DNA of 64,000 nt, taken from contig UCLR01000047.1 in the NCBI GenBank assembly GCA_900473415.1, positions 62,001 to 126,000 on the forward strand, in the 5' to 3' direction. The position numbers and the translations under genes were made by a program. Every line of letters starts with the position of its first letter. The first letter of the stretch is position 1. The notes under the pieces were generated by a model. The model did not search any database. It worked only from the letters and a program-made list of their open reading frames with translations, and was not told the origin of the DNA. Below are positions 8,811 to 17,926 of the stretch, in pieces. The DNA is from Hyphomicrobiales bacterium (GTDB lineage: Bacteria; Pseudomonadota; Alphaproteobacteria; Rhizobiales; Beijerinckiaceae).

Positions 8811-9610
8811 GCTGGCTCCGCGGTCGCGCAGGCAGGCTGTTTCAGCCAGTGGTCGAGGAAGGCGTCGAGCCAGAGCCGGATCGCCGGATCGTGCTGGAAC
8901 CAGCCCGGCACATGGGTATGGCCGAGCTGCGCGCCCGGCATCAGCGTGCGCTCATAGCCGCGCACCGACCAGCGATACATCATCGCCGGCGTCACCTCGG
9001 GATGGAACTGGATACCATAGACCCGCGAGGCGGCGCGGATCGCCTGGGTCGGAAAATCGCCGCCCAGCGCGAGGCATTCGGCGCCCGTCGGGCAATCGAA
9101 GCCGTCGCGATGCCACTGATAGACGGTGTTCGGCCAGACGAAGCTTGCCGTCTCCGCATGGGCCTTGCCGGCGTCCGTGATGGAAAGCGGATAATAGCCG
9201 ACCTCGGCGCGGCCCTCGCCATGGGTGTAGACGCGCGCGCCCATGTGCTTGGCCAGCATCTGGGCGCCGAGGCAGATGCCGAGAAAGGGCGCGTCTTCCT
9301 TCAGGCAGGTGCCGATCCAGTCGATCTCGGTCTTGATGAAATCATCCGCATCGTTGGCGCCCTGCGGACCACCGAAGATCACCGCCCCGGCATGGTCTCG
9401 CATCGTCTGCGGCAGCGGATCACCGAAGCGCGGCTTGCGGATATCGAGCGCATGGCCGCGCATCTGCAGCAGCCGGCCGACACGGCCGGGGCTCGAATGC
9501 TCCTGATGAAGCACGATCAGCACCGGCTTCTGCGCGTCGCGGTGCGGCCGGGCGGAAAGGGGGGAACGGGTTCGGCGGGCCGACGGAAGGGGGAAGGCGT
9601 GGTCGTTCAT
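8807..9610 (-). CDS. Class I glutamine amidotransferase (GuaA-N-like)
   Basis: This 267-residue protein has the triad glutaminase fold: nucleophile C113 in GICLGAQ, and H203/E205 in QFHPEVT. Upstream blocks GGPQGAND and YQWHRDGFDCP match stand-alone GMP-synthase-like amidotransferases, some of which act in polyamine or amine glutamylation. No synthetase domain is fused. I chose ATG 9610. Longer in-frame extensions run into the divergent regulatory region and are Ser/Arg-rich without family similarity. Its stop overlaps the GTG of the FAD oxidoreductase, suggesting a joint role in amine or amino-acid breakdown. Confidence 0.85.
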   Translation of the reverse strand: MNDHAFPLPSARRTRSPLSARPHRDAQKPVLIVLHQEHSSPGRVGRLLQMRGHALDIRKPRFGDPLPQTMRDHAGAVIFGGPQGANDADDFIKTEIDWIGTCLKEDAPFLGICLGAQMLAKHMGARVYTHGEGRAEVGYYPLSITDAGKAHAETASFVWPNTVYQWHRDGFDCPTGAECLALGGDFPTQAIRAASRVYGIQFHPEVTPAMMYRWSVRGYERTLMPGAQLGHTHVPGWFQHDPAIRLWLDAFLDHWLKQPACATAEPA

Positions 9611-9830
9611 CACGGGCTTCAAGCTCGCCCGCGCGCTGGCGGAGGAAGGGGATGCGCGCGAGGCCATTCCAAGTCGTTGATCAGGATGCGGTTGCATGCC
9701 CGACGAAGCAAGCAATTTGTGGGCCGAAGAGTGAGGAGAATCTTTCACGGATCGCGTGCAAGAGAGGAAATTCTTCCCGCTGCCTGCGCGCCCCGGCAGG
9801 TTCCGCTTGACGCCCGCCCCTGATTTTGAG

Positions 9831-9854
9831 ATGAGAATGAACGTTCATTCTCAT
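9831..9854. promoter_or_regulatory. Perfect 24-bp palindrome, probable TetR-family operator
   Basis: The half-site ATGAGAATGAAC is followed immediately by its exact reverse complement. The palindrome ends 14 bp before the ATG of the TetR gene, in the 258-bp divergent gap after the amidotransferase gene. The length, symmetry and position are typical of an autoregulated TetR operator that also controls the RND genes downstream. Confidence 0.85.
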
Positions 9855-9868
9855 TTGTTCGAGCAAAG

Positions 9869-10501
9869 ATGCCACCCGTCATCCCGGCTTCATGGTCCGA
9901 ATCGACGCTCTCGGAGCGGCATATCCGCATCCTCGACGCAGCGGAGCGCGTCTTCGCGCGGGCCGGTTTCCATGCGGCGACGATGCAGGATGTTGCGGCC
10001 GAGGCGGGGATGAGCCCGGGCAATCTCTACCGCTATTTCAGCTCGAAGGATGCGATCATCGCGGGCATGGCGGAGCGCGATCGATCGCAGATCGCCGAGG
10101 ATTTCGGCAGCCTGCATCCGAAGAACGGTCCATTGCTCGACCAGCTCGAGGAGCTTGCCGCCAAGCATCTCATCCGCCCACCGCGCGAGAAGGCGGTGAT
10201 CTGCCTGCAGATCTGGGCGGAGGCGGCGCGCAATCCCGAGATGGCGAGCATGTGTGCCGATATCGACGGCACGGTGATGCAAGGACTGGCTGGCGCCATC
10301 ACGGAGGCGAAGGCCAATGGCGAGCTGCCGGCACGGCTCGACGATCATCGCTTCCTGCTCGCTGTCTCGATGCTGGCGGACGGCTTTTTCTGCCGGCGCG
10401 GCATGGATCCGGCCTTCGACGACGCCTTTGCTGCCGAGACATTCTTCAGGGCCATGCGCCAGCTTGCCCAGACCATGCTGCTGCCTGAGGGGGAGGGCTG
10501 A
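9869..10501 (+). CDS. TetR/AcrR-family transcriptional repressor
   Basis: This 210-residue protein has an N-terminal TetR helix-turn-helix (about residues 18-64: RILDAAERVFARAGF, TMQDVAAEAGMSPGNLYRYFSSKDAI) and a helical ligand-binding C-terminal domain. It is the first gene of a tetR-MFP-RND set. The stop is 4 nt before the next ATG, and its last codons (GGGGGAGGGC) form the next ribosome site. The 24-bp palindrome just upstream is the likely operator, so it probably represses itself and the pump until a substrate binds. Confidence 0.92.
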   Translation: MPPVIPASWSESTLSERHIRILDAAERVFARAGFHAATMQDVAAEAGMSPGNLYRYFSSKDAIIAGMAERDRSQIAEDFGSLHPKNGPLLDQLEELAAKHLIRPPREKAVICLQIWAEAARNPEMASMCADIDGTVMQGLAGAITEAKANGELPARLDDHRFLLAVSMLADGFFCRRGMDPAFDDAFAAETFFRAMRQLAQTMLLPEGEG

Positions 10502-10505
10502 CGCC

Positions 10506-11774
10506 ATGACGCGAACCCCCACCCGGCACTCTCAACTTTCGATCGGCCCCGCGGCCGCAACAGGATCGCTCCCGATGCAACTCCGCTCGACCGCGCTGCG
10601 CCCGATCTCGTCGCTGGCGCTCACCCTTGCCCTGCTGGCCCTGCCGCTGCCCCTCCAGGCGCAGACTCCGGCACAGTCGGCGCCTGCCCCCGCGCCGGCG
10701 GCTGGGCCTTCCGTCACCGTGACCCAGGCGCAGCGCGCCGAGATCGTCCAGAGCGTCGTCGTTTCGGGCACGATGGTCGCGCGCGACGAGATCCTGGTCC
10801 AGCCCGAGGTCGACAGCCTCGCCATCATCGAATTGCTGGCGGAAGAGGGCGACCGGGTCACGCAGGGCCAGGTGCTGGCCCGGCTGAACCGCACGACGCT
10901 CGATGTCCAGAAGGCGCAGAACGACGCGCAGATCGCTCGCGCCGAGGCGCTGGTCGCGCAGGCGAGTGCCCAGATCGCCGAAGCCGACGCCAATCTCGTC
11001 CAGGCCAACAACGCCTTCGACCGCACCAAGGCGCTGCGAGACAGCGGCAATGCCAGCATCGAGATGTTCGACCAGCGCGCCGCCGCCGCGCGCTCCGGTC
11101 AGGCCCGCGCCAATTCGGCGCGGCAGGCGCTCGCCATGGCTTCCGCCGATCTCGCTCTCGCTCAGGCGCAGGGCAAGGACATCGCCGTTCGTCTCGCCCG
11201 CACCGAGATCAAGGCGCCGCGCGCCGGCACGGTCAGCCGCCGCACGGCGCGGCTGGGCGCGACCGCGAGCATGCTGCCGCAGAGCGACCCGCTGTTCCGC
11301 ATCATCGCCGACAGTGCCGTCGAGCTGGAGGCGCAGGTCGCCGAGGTCGAGCTGCCGGGGCTCAAGCTCGGCCAGAAGGTCGCGGTGACCCCGGCCGGTG
11401 CCAAGGATGCGCTGGCCGGAACGATCCGCCTGATCTCGCCGGAAGTGGACAAGGCCTCGCGGCTCGGGCGCGTGCGCGTCGCGCTCGACGGTGATCCGCC
11501 GGTCGCGATTGGCACCTTTGCGCGCGGCGTTATCGAGACCGGCCGCAAGCAGGCCGTGACCCTGCCGCTCTCGGCCATCACCTATGGCCGCTCCGGCGCC
11601 ACGGTGCAGACGGTGAAGGACGGCAAGGTCGTGACCAAGCCCGTGACGCTCGGCCTCGCCGGCGGTGGCCGCGCCGAGATCGCGACCGGCCTCACTGAGG
11701 GCGAGACTGTGGTGGCCCGCGCCGGCACCTTCGTGCGCGACGGCGACCGCATCACCCCGGTCGCGACGAACTGA
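10506..11774 (+). CDS. RND efflux periplasmic adaptor (membrane fusion protein)
   Basis: This 422-residue adaptor links the inner-membrane RND pump to an outer-membrane channel. An export signal (ALTLALLALPLPLQAQ) lies near residues 38-53, followed by an Ala/Pro linker. A lipoyl half, a long alpha-helical hairpin rich in Ala/Gln (DVQKAQNDAQIARAEALVAQ), the second lipoyl half (RTEIKAPRAGTVSRR) and beta-barrel segments follow. ATG 10506 has a strong GGAGGG site. An internal ATG at 10575 would begin directly at the signal peptide and is a fair alternative. The RND pump gene starts 11 bp downstream. Confidence 0.9.
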   Translation: MTRTPTRHSQLSIGPAAATGSLPMQLRSTALRPISSLALTLALLALPLPLQAQTPAQSAPAPAPAAGPSVTVTQAQRAEIVQSVVVSGTMVARDEILVQPEVDSLAIIELLAEEGDRVTQGQVLARLNRTTLDVQKAQNDAQIARAEALVAQASAQIAEADANLVQANNAFDRTKALRDSGNASIEMFDQRAAAARSGQARANSARQALAMASADLALAQAQGKDIAVRLARTEIKAPRAGTVSRRTARLGATASMLPQSDPLFRIIADSAVELEAQVAEVELPGLKLGQKVAVTPAGAKDALAGTIRLISPEVDKASRLGRVRVALDGDPPVAIGTFARGVIETGRKQAVTLPLSAITYGRSGATVQTVKDGKVVTKPVTLGLAGGGRAEIATGLTEGETVVARAGTFVRDGDRITPVATN

Positions 11775-11785
11775 CGGGGCCGGCC

Positions 11786-14700
11786 ATGAACGTCAATATC
11801 TCGGCCTGGTCGATCCGAAAGCCTGTTCCGGCGATCCTGCTCTTCGTGGTGCTCTGCGTGCTAGGGCTGCTGGCCTTTTCGAAGCTGCCGGTCACCCGCT
11901 TCCCGAACATCGATGTGCCGCTGGTCTCGGTCACGGTGACGCAGGCCGGCGCCGCGCCGGCCGAGCTCGAAAGTCAGATCAGCAAGCGCATCGAGGATTC
12001 GGTCGCCAACATCACCGGCGTGAAGCATGTGCTCTCGACGCTGACCGATGGTCAGTCGCAGACCATGATCGAGTTCCGGCTGGAGACCGACACCGACCGC
12101 GCCGTCAACGACGTCAAGGACGCCGTCGCCAAGGTCAGGGCCGATCTGCCGCGGACCATCGACGAGCCGGTGATCCAGCGCATCGATGTCGAGGGCCAGT
12201 CGATCCTGACCTATGGCGCGGCTTCGGCCGGCATGACGCTGGAGCAGCTTTCCTGGCACGTTGACGACGTCGTCGCGCGCGAATTGCAGGGGCTGAAGGG
12301 CGTCGGCCGTGTCGAGCGCTATGGCGGTGTCGACCGCGAGATCCGCATCTCGCTCGATCCCGACCGGCTGCTGGCGCTCGGCATCACCGCAGGTGAGGTC
12401 AACCGCCAGATCCGCGCGACCAATGTCGATCTCGCCGGCGGGCGCGGCGAAGTCGGCGGGCAGGAGCAGGCGATCCGCACGCTCGCCGGCGCGCGCACGG
12501 TCGCCGATCTCGCCGAGACCAAGATCATGCTCTCCGGCGGTCGCGAGGTCCGGCTGAAGGAGCTCGGCCGTGTCGAGGATTCCAATTCCGAGCCGCGCGC
12601 CTTCGGCCGGCTGAACAAGCAGCCGGTCGTCACCTTCGCCGTGTTCCGCTCGAAGGGTTCCAGCGAGCTTTCGGTGAAGGATGTCGTCGCCCAGCGGGTC
12701 GAGGAGCTGAACAAGCGCTTCCCGGACATCAGGCTCTCGCCGATCGACGACGCCGTCGCCTATACCCACGGCAACTACAAGGCGGCGATGGAGACGCTGA
12801 TCGAGGGCGCGGCGCTCGCCGTCATCGTCGTCTTCCTGTTCCTGCGCAATTGGCGCGCGACCCTCATCACGGCGGTGGCGCTGCCGCTCTCGGCCATCCC
12901 CACCTTCTGGGCGATGGAGCTGATGGGCTTCTCGCTCAACCTCGTCAGCCTGCTCGGCATCACCCTGGTGACCGGCATCCTCGTCGATGACGCCATCGTC
13001 GAGATCGAGAACATCGTCCGGCACATGAAGATGGGCAAGTCGCCCTATCGCGCCGCGATGGAAGCGGCCGACGAGATCGGGCTCGCGGTCATCGCGATCA
13101 CCCTGACCATCGTCGCGATCTTCGCGCCGGTCTCCTTCATGGGCGGCGTTGCCGGCCAGTATTTCCGGCAGTTCGGCCTCACCGTCGCGGTGGCGGTGCT
13201 GTTCTCGCTGCTGGTCGCCCGTCTGATCACGCCGATGATGGCGGCCTATCTGATGAAGCCGGTGAAGCATGCCGATCCGAAGGACGGCTTCATCATGGGC
13301 GCCTATGTCGGCCTGCTGAAGACCACGCTGAAGCGGCGGCAGATTCCGTTCTTCCCGCGCTTCGACGGCTCGGGCCAGTGGCGGAAGATGCCGTTCAACA
13401 CGGCCTATGCGACGCTCGTCGTCGGCTTCATGTTCCTGGTCGGCTCGATCCAGGCGACGCAGCTGCTGCCGACCGGCTTCATCCCGGACGAGGACACATC
13501 GCGCGTCGTGGCGAGCGTCGAGCTGCCGCCCGGCTCGACGCTGGAGGATACCCGCGTCACCACCGACCGCATCGTCGACGCGCTGAAGACGATTCCAGAG
13601 GTGCGCAGTGTCTTCGTTCTCGGCGGCTCCTCGCCGACCGGCCAACGCGAGGTGCGCCGGGCGTCCGTCTTCGTGCTGCTCAAGCCCAAGGCCGAGCGCG
13701 ACATTCGGCAAAAGGAGCTCAAGGTCACCATCGCCGAGAAACTCGGCGGCGTGCCGGACGTCCGCGCCTGGTATGTCAACGAGCGCGGCGAGCGCGAGAT
13801 GGCCTTCTCGATCATGTCGAAAGACGGCGAGGCGCTGGATTCCGCCGTCGCGAAGATCGAGGCGCGCATGCGCCAGGTCGACGGCTATCTCAACGTCGCC
13901 ACCGCCGGCTCGCTGAGCCGGCCGGAGCTGCGTGTCACGCCGAAGCTGGAGGAGGCCGCCAATCTCGGCGTCACGGCCGAGGCGATCTCGGAAGCGGTGC
14001 GCGTCGCCACGATCGGCGATGTCGGCGCCAACCTCGCCAAGTTCAATGCCGGCGACCGGTTGGTGCCGATCCGCGTCCAGCTTGACGAGGATGCGCGCAC
14101 CGACATCCGCAACATCGCGGCGCTGCGCGTGACCAATGCGAACGGCGTCTCGATCCCGCTCACCGCCGTGGCCGAGATCGGTTTCGGCGAAGGCCCGAGC
14201 TCGATCGACCGCTACGACCGCGTCCGCCGCGCCCAGATCGGCGCCGACCTCAAGCGCGGCTTCGAGCTCGGCACGGCGCAGGACAAGTTCCACGAGATCG
14301 TCAAGGAGGTCGGCCTGCCGCCGGGCGTCTGGATCGCCGCCACGGGCGACGCCGAAATCCAGGGCGAGGTGGTGCAGGGCTTCGTCACCGCGATGACGAC
14401 CGGTCTGATGCTGGTGCTGGCGGTACTGATCCTGCTGTTCGGCTCGGTCTTCCAGCCGGTCACGATCCTGCTCTCGCTGCCGCTCTCCTTCGGCGGCGTG
14501 GTGATCGCGTTGCTCGCGACCCACAACGCGGTCTCCATGCCGGTCTATATCGGCCTGCTGATGCTGATGGGCATCGTCACCAAGAACGCGATCATGCTGG
14601 TCGATTTCGCGGTGGAGGAGGTCGGGCGCGGCAAGGACCGGTTCACGGCGCTGATCGAGGCCGGCCGCAAGCGCGCGCGGCCGATCCTGATGACCACCAT

Positions 14701-15007
14701 CGCCATGGCGGCAGGCATGCTGCCCTCAGCCTATGGCGTCGGCGATGGTGGCGAGTTCCGCGCGCCGATGGCGATCGCGGTGATCGGCGGCCTGCTCGTC
14801 TCGACCGTGCTCTCGCTGGTCTTCGTGCCGTCCTTCTTCATGGTGATGGACGATCTCTCGCGGGTGACCGGCTGGCTCTTCGGCCGCTTCTTCGGCAAGG
14901 CCGAGGACGAGAGCCTGTGGGAGGCGATCAACGAGCATGCGGCGCCGGCCACTGCGACCGCCGAGCCGATGTCGAGGCCCGCGCCGCCGCGTTTGGCGGC
15001 GGAGTGA
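11786..15007 (+). CDS. RND-family multidrug efflux transporter (AcrB-like)
   Basis: This 1073-residue inner-membrane antiporter has the usual RND length and two repeats of one plus five transmembrane helices with large periplasmic loops. TM4 carries the proton-relay pair D401-D402 (GILVDDAIVEIEN), and TM10 has the relay lysine in GIVTKNAIMLVDFA. The N-terminus SIRKPVPAILLF is typical of the hydrophobe efflux class rather than the metal-exporting class. No outer-membrane TolC partner is nearby, so it probably uses one encoded elsewhere. It is co-transcribed with the adaptor and TetR genes. Confidence 0.95.
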   Translation: MNVNISAWSIRKPVPAILLFVVLCVLGLLAFSKLPVTRFPNIDVPLVSVTVTQAGAAPAELESQISKRIEDSVANITGVKHVLSTLTDGQSQTMIEFRLETDTDRAVNDVKDAVAKVRADLPRTIDEPVIQRIDVEGQSILTYGAASAGMTLEQLSWHVDDVVARELQGLKGVGRVERYGGVDREIRISLDPDRLLALGITAGEVNRQIRATNVDLAGGRGEVGGQEQAIRTLAGARTVADLAETKIMLSGGREVRLKELGRVEDSNSEPRAFGRLNKQPVVTFAVFRSKGSSELSVKDVVAQRVEELNKRFPDIRLSPIDDAVAYTHGNYKAAMETLIEGAALAVIVVFLFLRNWRATLITAVALPLSAIPTFWAMELMGFSLNLVSLLGITLVTGILVDDAIVEIENIVRHMKMGKSPYRAAMEAADEIGLAVIAITLTIVAIFAPVSFMGGVAGQYFRQFGLTVAVAVLFSLLVARLITPMMAAYLMKPVKHADPKDGFIMGAYVGLLKTTLKRRQIPFFPRFDGSGQWRKMPFNTAYATLVVGFMFLVGSIQATQLLPTGFIPDEDTSRVVASVELPPGSTLEDTRVTTDRIVDALKTIPEVRSVFVLGGSSPTGQREVRRASVFVLLKPKAERDIRQKELKVTIAEKLGGVPDVRAWYVNERGEREMAFSIMSKDGEALDSAVAKIEARMRQVDGYLNVATAGSLSRPELRVTPKLEEAANLGVTAEAISEAVRVATIGDVGANLAKFNAGDRLVPIRVQLDEDARTDIRNIAALRVTNANGVSIPLTAVAEIGFGEGPSSIDRYDRVRRAQIGADLKRGFELGTAQDKFHEIVKEVGLPPGVWIAATGDAEIQGEVVQGFVTAMTTGLMLVLAVLILLFGSVFQPVTILLSLPLSFGGVVIALLATHNAVSMPVYIGLLMLMGIVTKNAIMLVDFAVEEVGRGKDRFTALIEAGRKRARPILMTTIAMAAGMLPSAYGVGDGGEFRAPMAIAVIGGLLVSTVLSLVFVPSFFMVMDDLSRVTGWLFGRFFGKAEDESLWEAINEHAAPATATAEPMSRPAPPRLAAE

Positions 15008-15044
15008 GGGCGGTCCGGAACCCTGGCGGCGGACTACCCCACCA

Positions 15045-15569
15045 TTAATCCTCGCGCAGCGAGAGGTCGAGGTTCTGTCCCTTGCCGGGCTGGCTGCCGC
15101 GCAGGGTCAGCGCGACCCCGCTCGGATGGCGGGAGATTGTCAACATCGCGGGCGGGTTTGGGCGGAGGCTTTCTGCCGTTTCGTTGAAGGTCATCGTCAG
15201 CCGCTGGCCCTGTCGTCTGCCGGCGAGGTTCGCCACCGTCCCGGTGCTCGACCGGAACGTGCCGACATAGCGTTCCGTGTTCGGATCGTGGCGCAGCTCG
15301 ATCCGGATCCTGGCGCTGAAGATGAAGGCGGTGCTGCAGCGACCGTCGAGGCTCAGGCGGCGACCTTGCTGGTCGCCATCGAACCAACATGTCAGCGATC
15401 GGCTGCTGCCGCCGGCCCTCTGGAGCGTGCCGCTGCCGCTGAAGCGCCCTTCGAGCGAACTGAGGAAGCTCGTCTCGTCGCTATCGGCCTGCCTTTCGGC
15501 GAGGCTCGGTTGCGCCAGCGCCAATGGCGCCGCCGCGACAAGCGCTTTCGCGAGGCCATGTCGTGTCAT
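15045..15569 (-). CDS. Exported protein of unknown function
   Basis: This 174-residue protein starts at ATG 15569 with a strong GGAGG site and a cleavable signal (LAKALVAAAPLALAQPSLA). The mature part is mostly beta-strand by pattern (FSGSGTLQRAGG, SLTCWFDGDQQGRRLSLDGRC, YVGTFRSSTG, LTLRGSQPGKG) with two cysteines. It may be a small periplasmic beta-barrel or lipocalin-like protein, but I recognise no named family. It converges on the RND gene 37 bp away. The next gene in the same direction is the HxlR regulator, whose stop is about 90 bp before this start. Confidence 0.75.
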   Translation of the reverse strand: MTRHGLAKALVAAAPLALAQPSLAERQADSDETSFLSSLEGRFSGSGTLQRAGGSSRSLTCWFDGDQQGRRLSLDGRCSTAFIFSARIRIELRHDPNTERYVGTFRSSTGTVANLAGRRQGQRLTMTFNETAESLRPNPPAMLTISRHPSGVALTLRGSQPGKGQNLDLSLRED

Positions 15570-15661
15570 GATCACCCCTCCTGCCGGCCAAACGTTCGAG
15601 GAGCGGTTTTGATCGATCTTTGCGGGAAAAGTTGGAAAGCCTGGGCCGAGCGGGAAAGCTC

Positions 15662-16180
15662 TCAGACGCCGGCCGGCTCGGCGCCTGCCCCGCGCTTGCG
15701 GGCGAGCGCATCCCGATAGGCCTGCGTCAGCTCGCCGAGCACGGAGCGCTCTGGCCTGGGCGCGTCGAGGTGGAGGAAGCGCAGCTCCTCCATGAAGCGC
15801 TCCCACAGCGCCGGGCCGCCTTCGCCCAGCAGCTCAGCGCGGATCGACAATTCCTCGGTGACAGGCAGGAAGCGCCGACCCCATTCACCCATCGCGGCGA
15901 AGACGGGAACGAGCGCGATGCCCATTTCGGTCAGGCTGTAGATCGCCTTCTGCTTGTGCGTGGCGTCGTCACGGCGTGAGAGCAATCCGCGCTCGACCAG
16001 CCGCTTCAGCCGGTCGGCGAGGATGTTGGAGGCGATGCCTTCGTCGGACTTGGCCAGCAATTCGCGGAAGTGGCGACGGTTGCCGAACATGATGTCGCGC
16101 AGGACGATCAGGCTCCAGCGATCGCCCAGTATTTCCAATGTCAGGTTGATCGGACAGCCGGAACGGCTGGTCTCGCGCAT
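15662..16180 (-). CDS. HxlR-family winged-helix regulator
   Basis: This 172-residue protein has the HxlR signature: an N-terminal cysteine (C9 in RSGCPI), LEILGDRWSLIVLRDI, RHFRELLAKSDEGIASNILADRLKRL and a wing with RDDATHKQKAIYSLTEMG. C9 could sense electrophiles or redox change, as in related regulators. ATG 16180 has GGAG 7 nt upstream. It is divergent from the DHFR-like gene, and the 100-bp gap holds a tandem 37-bp repeat that is probably its operator. Confidence 0.92.
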   Translation of the reverse strand: MRETSRSGCPINLTLEILGDRWSLIVLRDIMFGNRRHFRELLAKSDEGIASNILADRLKRLVERGLLSRRDDATHKQKAIYSLTEMGIALVPVFAAMGEWGRRFLPVTEELSIRAELLGEGGPALWERFMEELRFLHLDAPRPERSVLGELTQAYRDALARKRGAGAEPAGV

Positions 16181-16190
16181 GCTCGTCTCC

Positions 16191-16256
16191 AAAACCGCTT
16201 GCAATATAAAATCGGTTTCGCTACCCATCAACTGCTTGCAAATCACAACTGGTTTT
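16191..16256. promoter_or_regulatory. Tandem 37-bp-spaced operator repeat between HxlR and DHFR-like genes
   Basis: Two copies of GCTTGCAA (from 16197 and 16234), each followed at the same distance by GGTTT (16214 and 16251), give a direct repeat with a 37-bp period. The first copy is also flanked by AAACC on its left, making an AAACC...GGTTT inverted pair. The spacing and divergent location suit two HxlR dimers. Confidence 0.65.
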
Positions 16257-16280
16257 CAGCGCGCATGACCGGAGGGTGAG

Positions 16281-16847
16281 ATGGCCAAGGTGATCGTCTG
16301 GAATCTGATGACGCTCGAGGGCTTCTTCGAAGGCAAGGAGAAGTGGAATCTCGACTTCCACGGGGATGCCTGGGGCGAGGAGCTCGCCGAGCTTAGCAAG
16401 GAAGTCGGGCGCAAGGCCGGGCTGCTCGTCTTCGGCCGCGTCACCTATGAGGGCATGAAGGCCTATTGGACGACGACGACGACGGCGGAGGAGGGCGAGA
16501 TCAAGGATTTCATGAACGCCCTGCCGAAGCTCGTCGCCTCGCGCAGCCTCACCGGCTCGGACTGGAACAACACCACGGTGACGGCCGATATCGTCGGCGA
16601 GATCACCCGCCGCAAGGCGGCGCTGACAAAGGACATCTATGTCTTCGGCAGCGCTGAGATGACGGAATCGCTGCTGGAGGCCGGTCTCGTCGATGAGGTC
16701 ATGCTGGCGGTGGCGCCGGTGACGATCGGCCAGGGAACGCCGCTGTTCAAGGCGGGGGCCGAGAAGCGCAGCTTCACGCTGATCGCGGCCCGTCCCCTCA
16801 AGAACGGCACCGTGATCCTGCACTATGGCGTGAAGGCCGTGGCCTAG
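16281..16847 (+). CDS. Dihydrofolate reductase-like (RibD C-terminal) protein
   Basis: This 188-residue protein has the DHFR/RibD-C reductase fold: LVFGRVTYEGM (cofactor-binding GR.TYE), KDIYVFGSAEMTESLLEAGLVDEV, and a VAPVTIGQGTPLF block. Members use NADPH, and most are unassigned. A GGAGG site precedes ATG 16281. It is divergent from the HxlR regulator with shared operator repeats, so it is probably induced by whatever HxlR senses. It converges on the DMT transporter 10 bp away. Confidence 0.85.
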   Translation: MAKVIVWNLMTLEGFFEGKEKWNLDFHGDAWGEELAELSKEVGRKAGLLVFGRVTYEGMKAYWTTTTTAEEGEIKDFMNALPKLVASRSLTGSDWNNTTVTADIVGEITRRKAALTKDIYVFGSAEMTESLLEAGLVDEVMLAVAPVTIGQGTPLFKAGAEKRSFTLIAARPLKNGTVILHYGVKAVA

Positions 16848-16857
16848 CCTCCGAGGC

Positions 16858-17760
16858 TCAGCCGCGCCGGACCATCAGCACGGCGGCGAGGATGGCGACG
16901 CCGCCGAAGGCCTGCACCGGCGTCGGCTGCTCGCCGAAGAGCGCCCAGGCCGCCAGCACTGTGACCAGTGCCGGCCAAACCATAACGAGCGAGGCGGCGC
17001 TGGCGCCATAGCTGCCGAGCGAGAGCGTGATCAGCCCCTGGCCGAGCGCGTGCGAGACGAGGCCGAGCGCCGCGACGGCGAGCCAGCCCTGCAGACTTCC
17101 GGGGATGATGTGCTCGCCCAGCGCCAGCGCGGCCGCGAGGCAGAAGACGGCGCAGACCACGCTGGAGACGAGGCCGACATAGCCGGCATCGGCCCGGTCG
17201 CGGGCACGGCGCACCGCGAGGATATAGCTGGCGTAAGAGATCGCCGCGGCGACAGCGAGGCCGTCGCCGAAGAGATTGCCGGATGCCTGGCCCCCGCCTG
17301 CGAAACGCGGCAGGACGAGCAGCAGCGCGCCGGCAATCGCCAGCATCAGCGCGCCGAGGATGCGCCGCGAAGGCCGCTCGCCGAGCAGCAGCCAGCCGCC
17401 GAGCACCACGCCCACCGGAGCGAGATTGCCGAGCAGCGAGGCATTGGCGATCGTCGTGTGATCGAGTGCGGCATTGTAAAGCGTGACATCGAAGCCGAAG
17501 GCGAGCCCCGCCAGCGCGATGGCGCCGAAGGCGCCGCCGCGGGCCTTGCCGTCCACTGGCCTGCGCTGCTCGACTGCCGTCCAGGCGGCAAGGACCGGCA
17601 GCGCGAAGAGCATGCGCCAGAAGCCGGCCGCAGCCGGGCCGACATCGCTCAGGCGCACGAAGATGCCGGAAAAGCCGATGCAGGTGGCGCCGACGAGCAG
17701 CGCGAGGAACATCGCGAGCGCGGGCGATGCGGACCGGACTGGAATTGCAGGGGCGGACAT
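16858..17760 (-). CDS. DMT/EamA-family transporter
   Basis: This 300-residue inner-membrane protein has ten predicted hydrophobic segments in two EamA repeats (for example ATCIGFSGIFVRLSDVGPAA and ISYASYILAVRRARDRADAG). DMT members export amino acids or metabolites, and the substrate is not readable. It is divergent from the LysR gene (166-bp gap), an arrangement typical of a LysR-controlled exporter. Confidence 0.9.
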   Translation of the reverse strand: MSAPAIPVRSASPALAMFLALLVGATCIGFSGIFVRLSDVGPAAAGFWRMLFALPVLAAWTAVEQRRPVDGKARGGAFGAIALAGLAFGFDVTLYNAALDHTTIANASLLGNLAPVGVVLGGWLLLGERPSRRILGALMLAIAGALLLVLPRFAGGGQASGNLFGDGLAVAAAISYASYILAVRRARDRADAGYVGLVSSVVCAVFCLAAALALGEHIIPGSLQGWLAVAALGLVSHALGQGLITLSLGSYGASAASLVMVWPALVTVLAAWALFGEQPTPVQAFGGVAILAAVLMVRRG

Positions 17761-17856
17761 GGTGTTTTCTGATGGATGTCGAGGCCAGCTTCGTTCGGGG
17801 CGGCGTGCTGGCTTGAGCCTTGTTCAGGCGCCGATATAGGGCGCTTCCTTGCATCG

Positions 17857-17895
17857 GAAAAACGGATTATTCTGATTTAACCATTCTTAAAATCG
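17857..17895. promoter_or_regulatory. AT-rich promoter/operator block of the LysR-EamA divergon
   Basis: A roughly 39-bp AT-rich block stands out in the GC-rich gap between the divergent EamA and LysR genes. It contains TTATTCTGATTTAA and CATTCTTAAAAT, with a partly repeated ATTCT-N-TTAA pattern. It lies 31-70 bp upstream of the LysR ATG, where a LysR site and overlapping promoters are expected. No clean T-N11-A palindrome is certain. Confidence 0.35.
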
Positions 17896-17926
17896 ATCGA
17901 GGCTGCGCGTTCCAAGGAGACACGTC

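Noticed and set aside
11861-14524. 887-residue minus-strand frame opposite the RND pump
   Set aside because: It is antisense to a certain gene, low in hydrophobic pattern and made of repetitive Arg/Asp/His/Gly shadow text.
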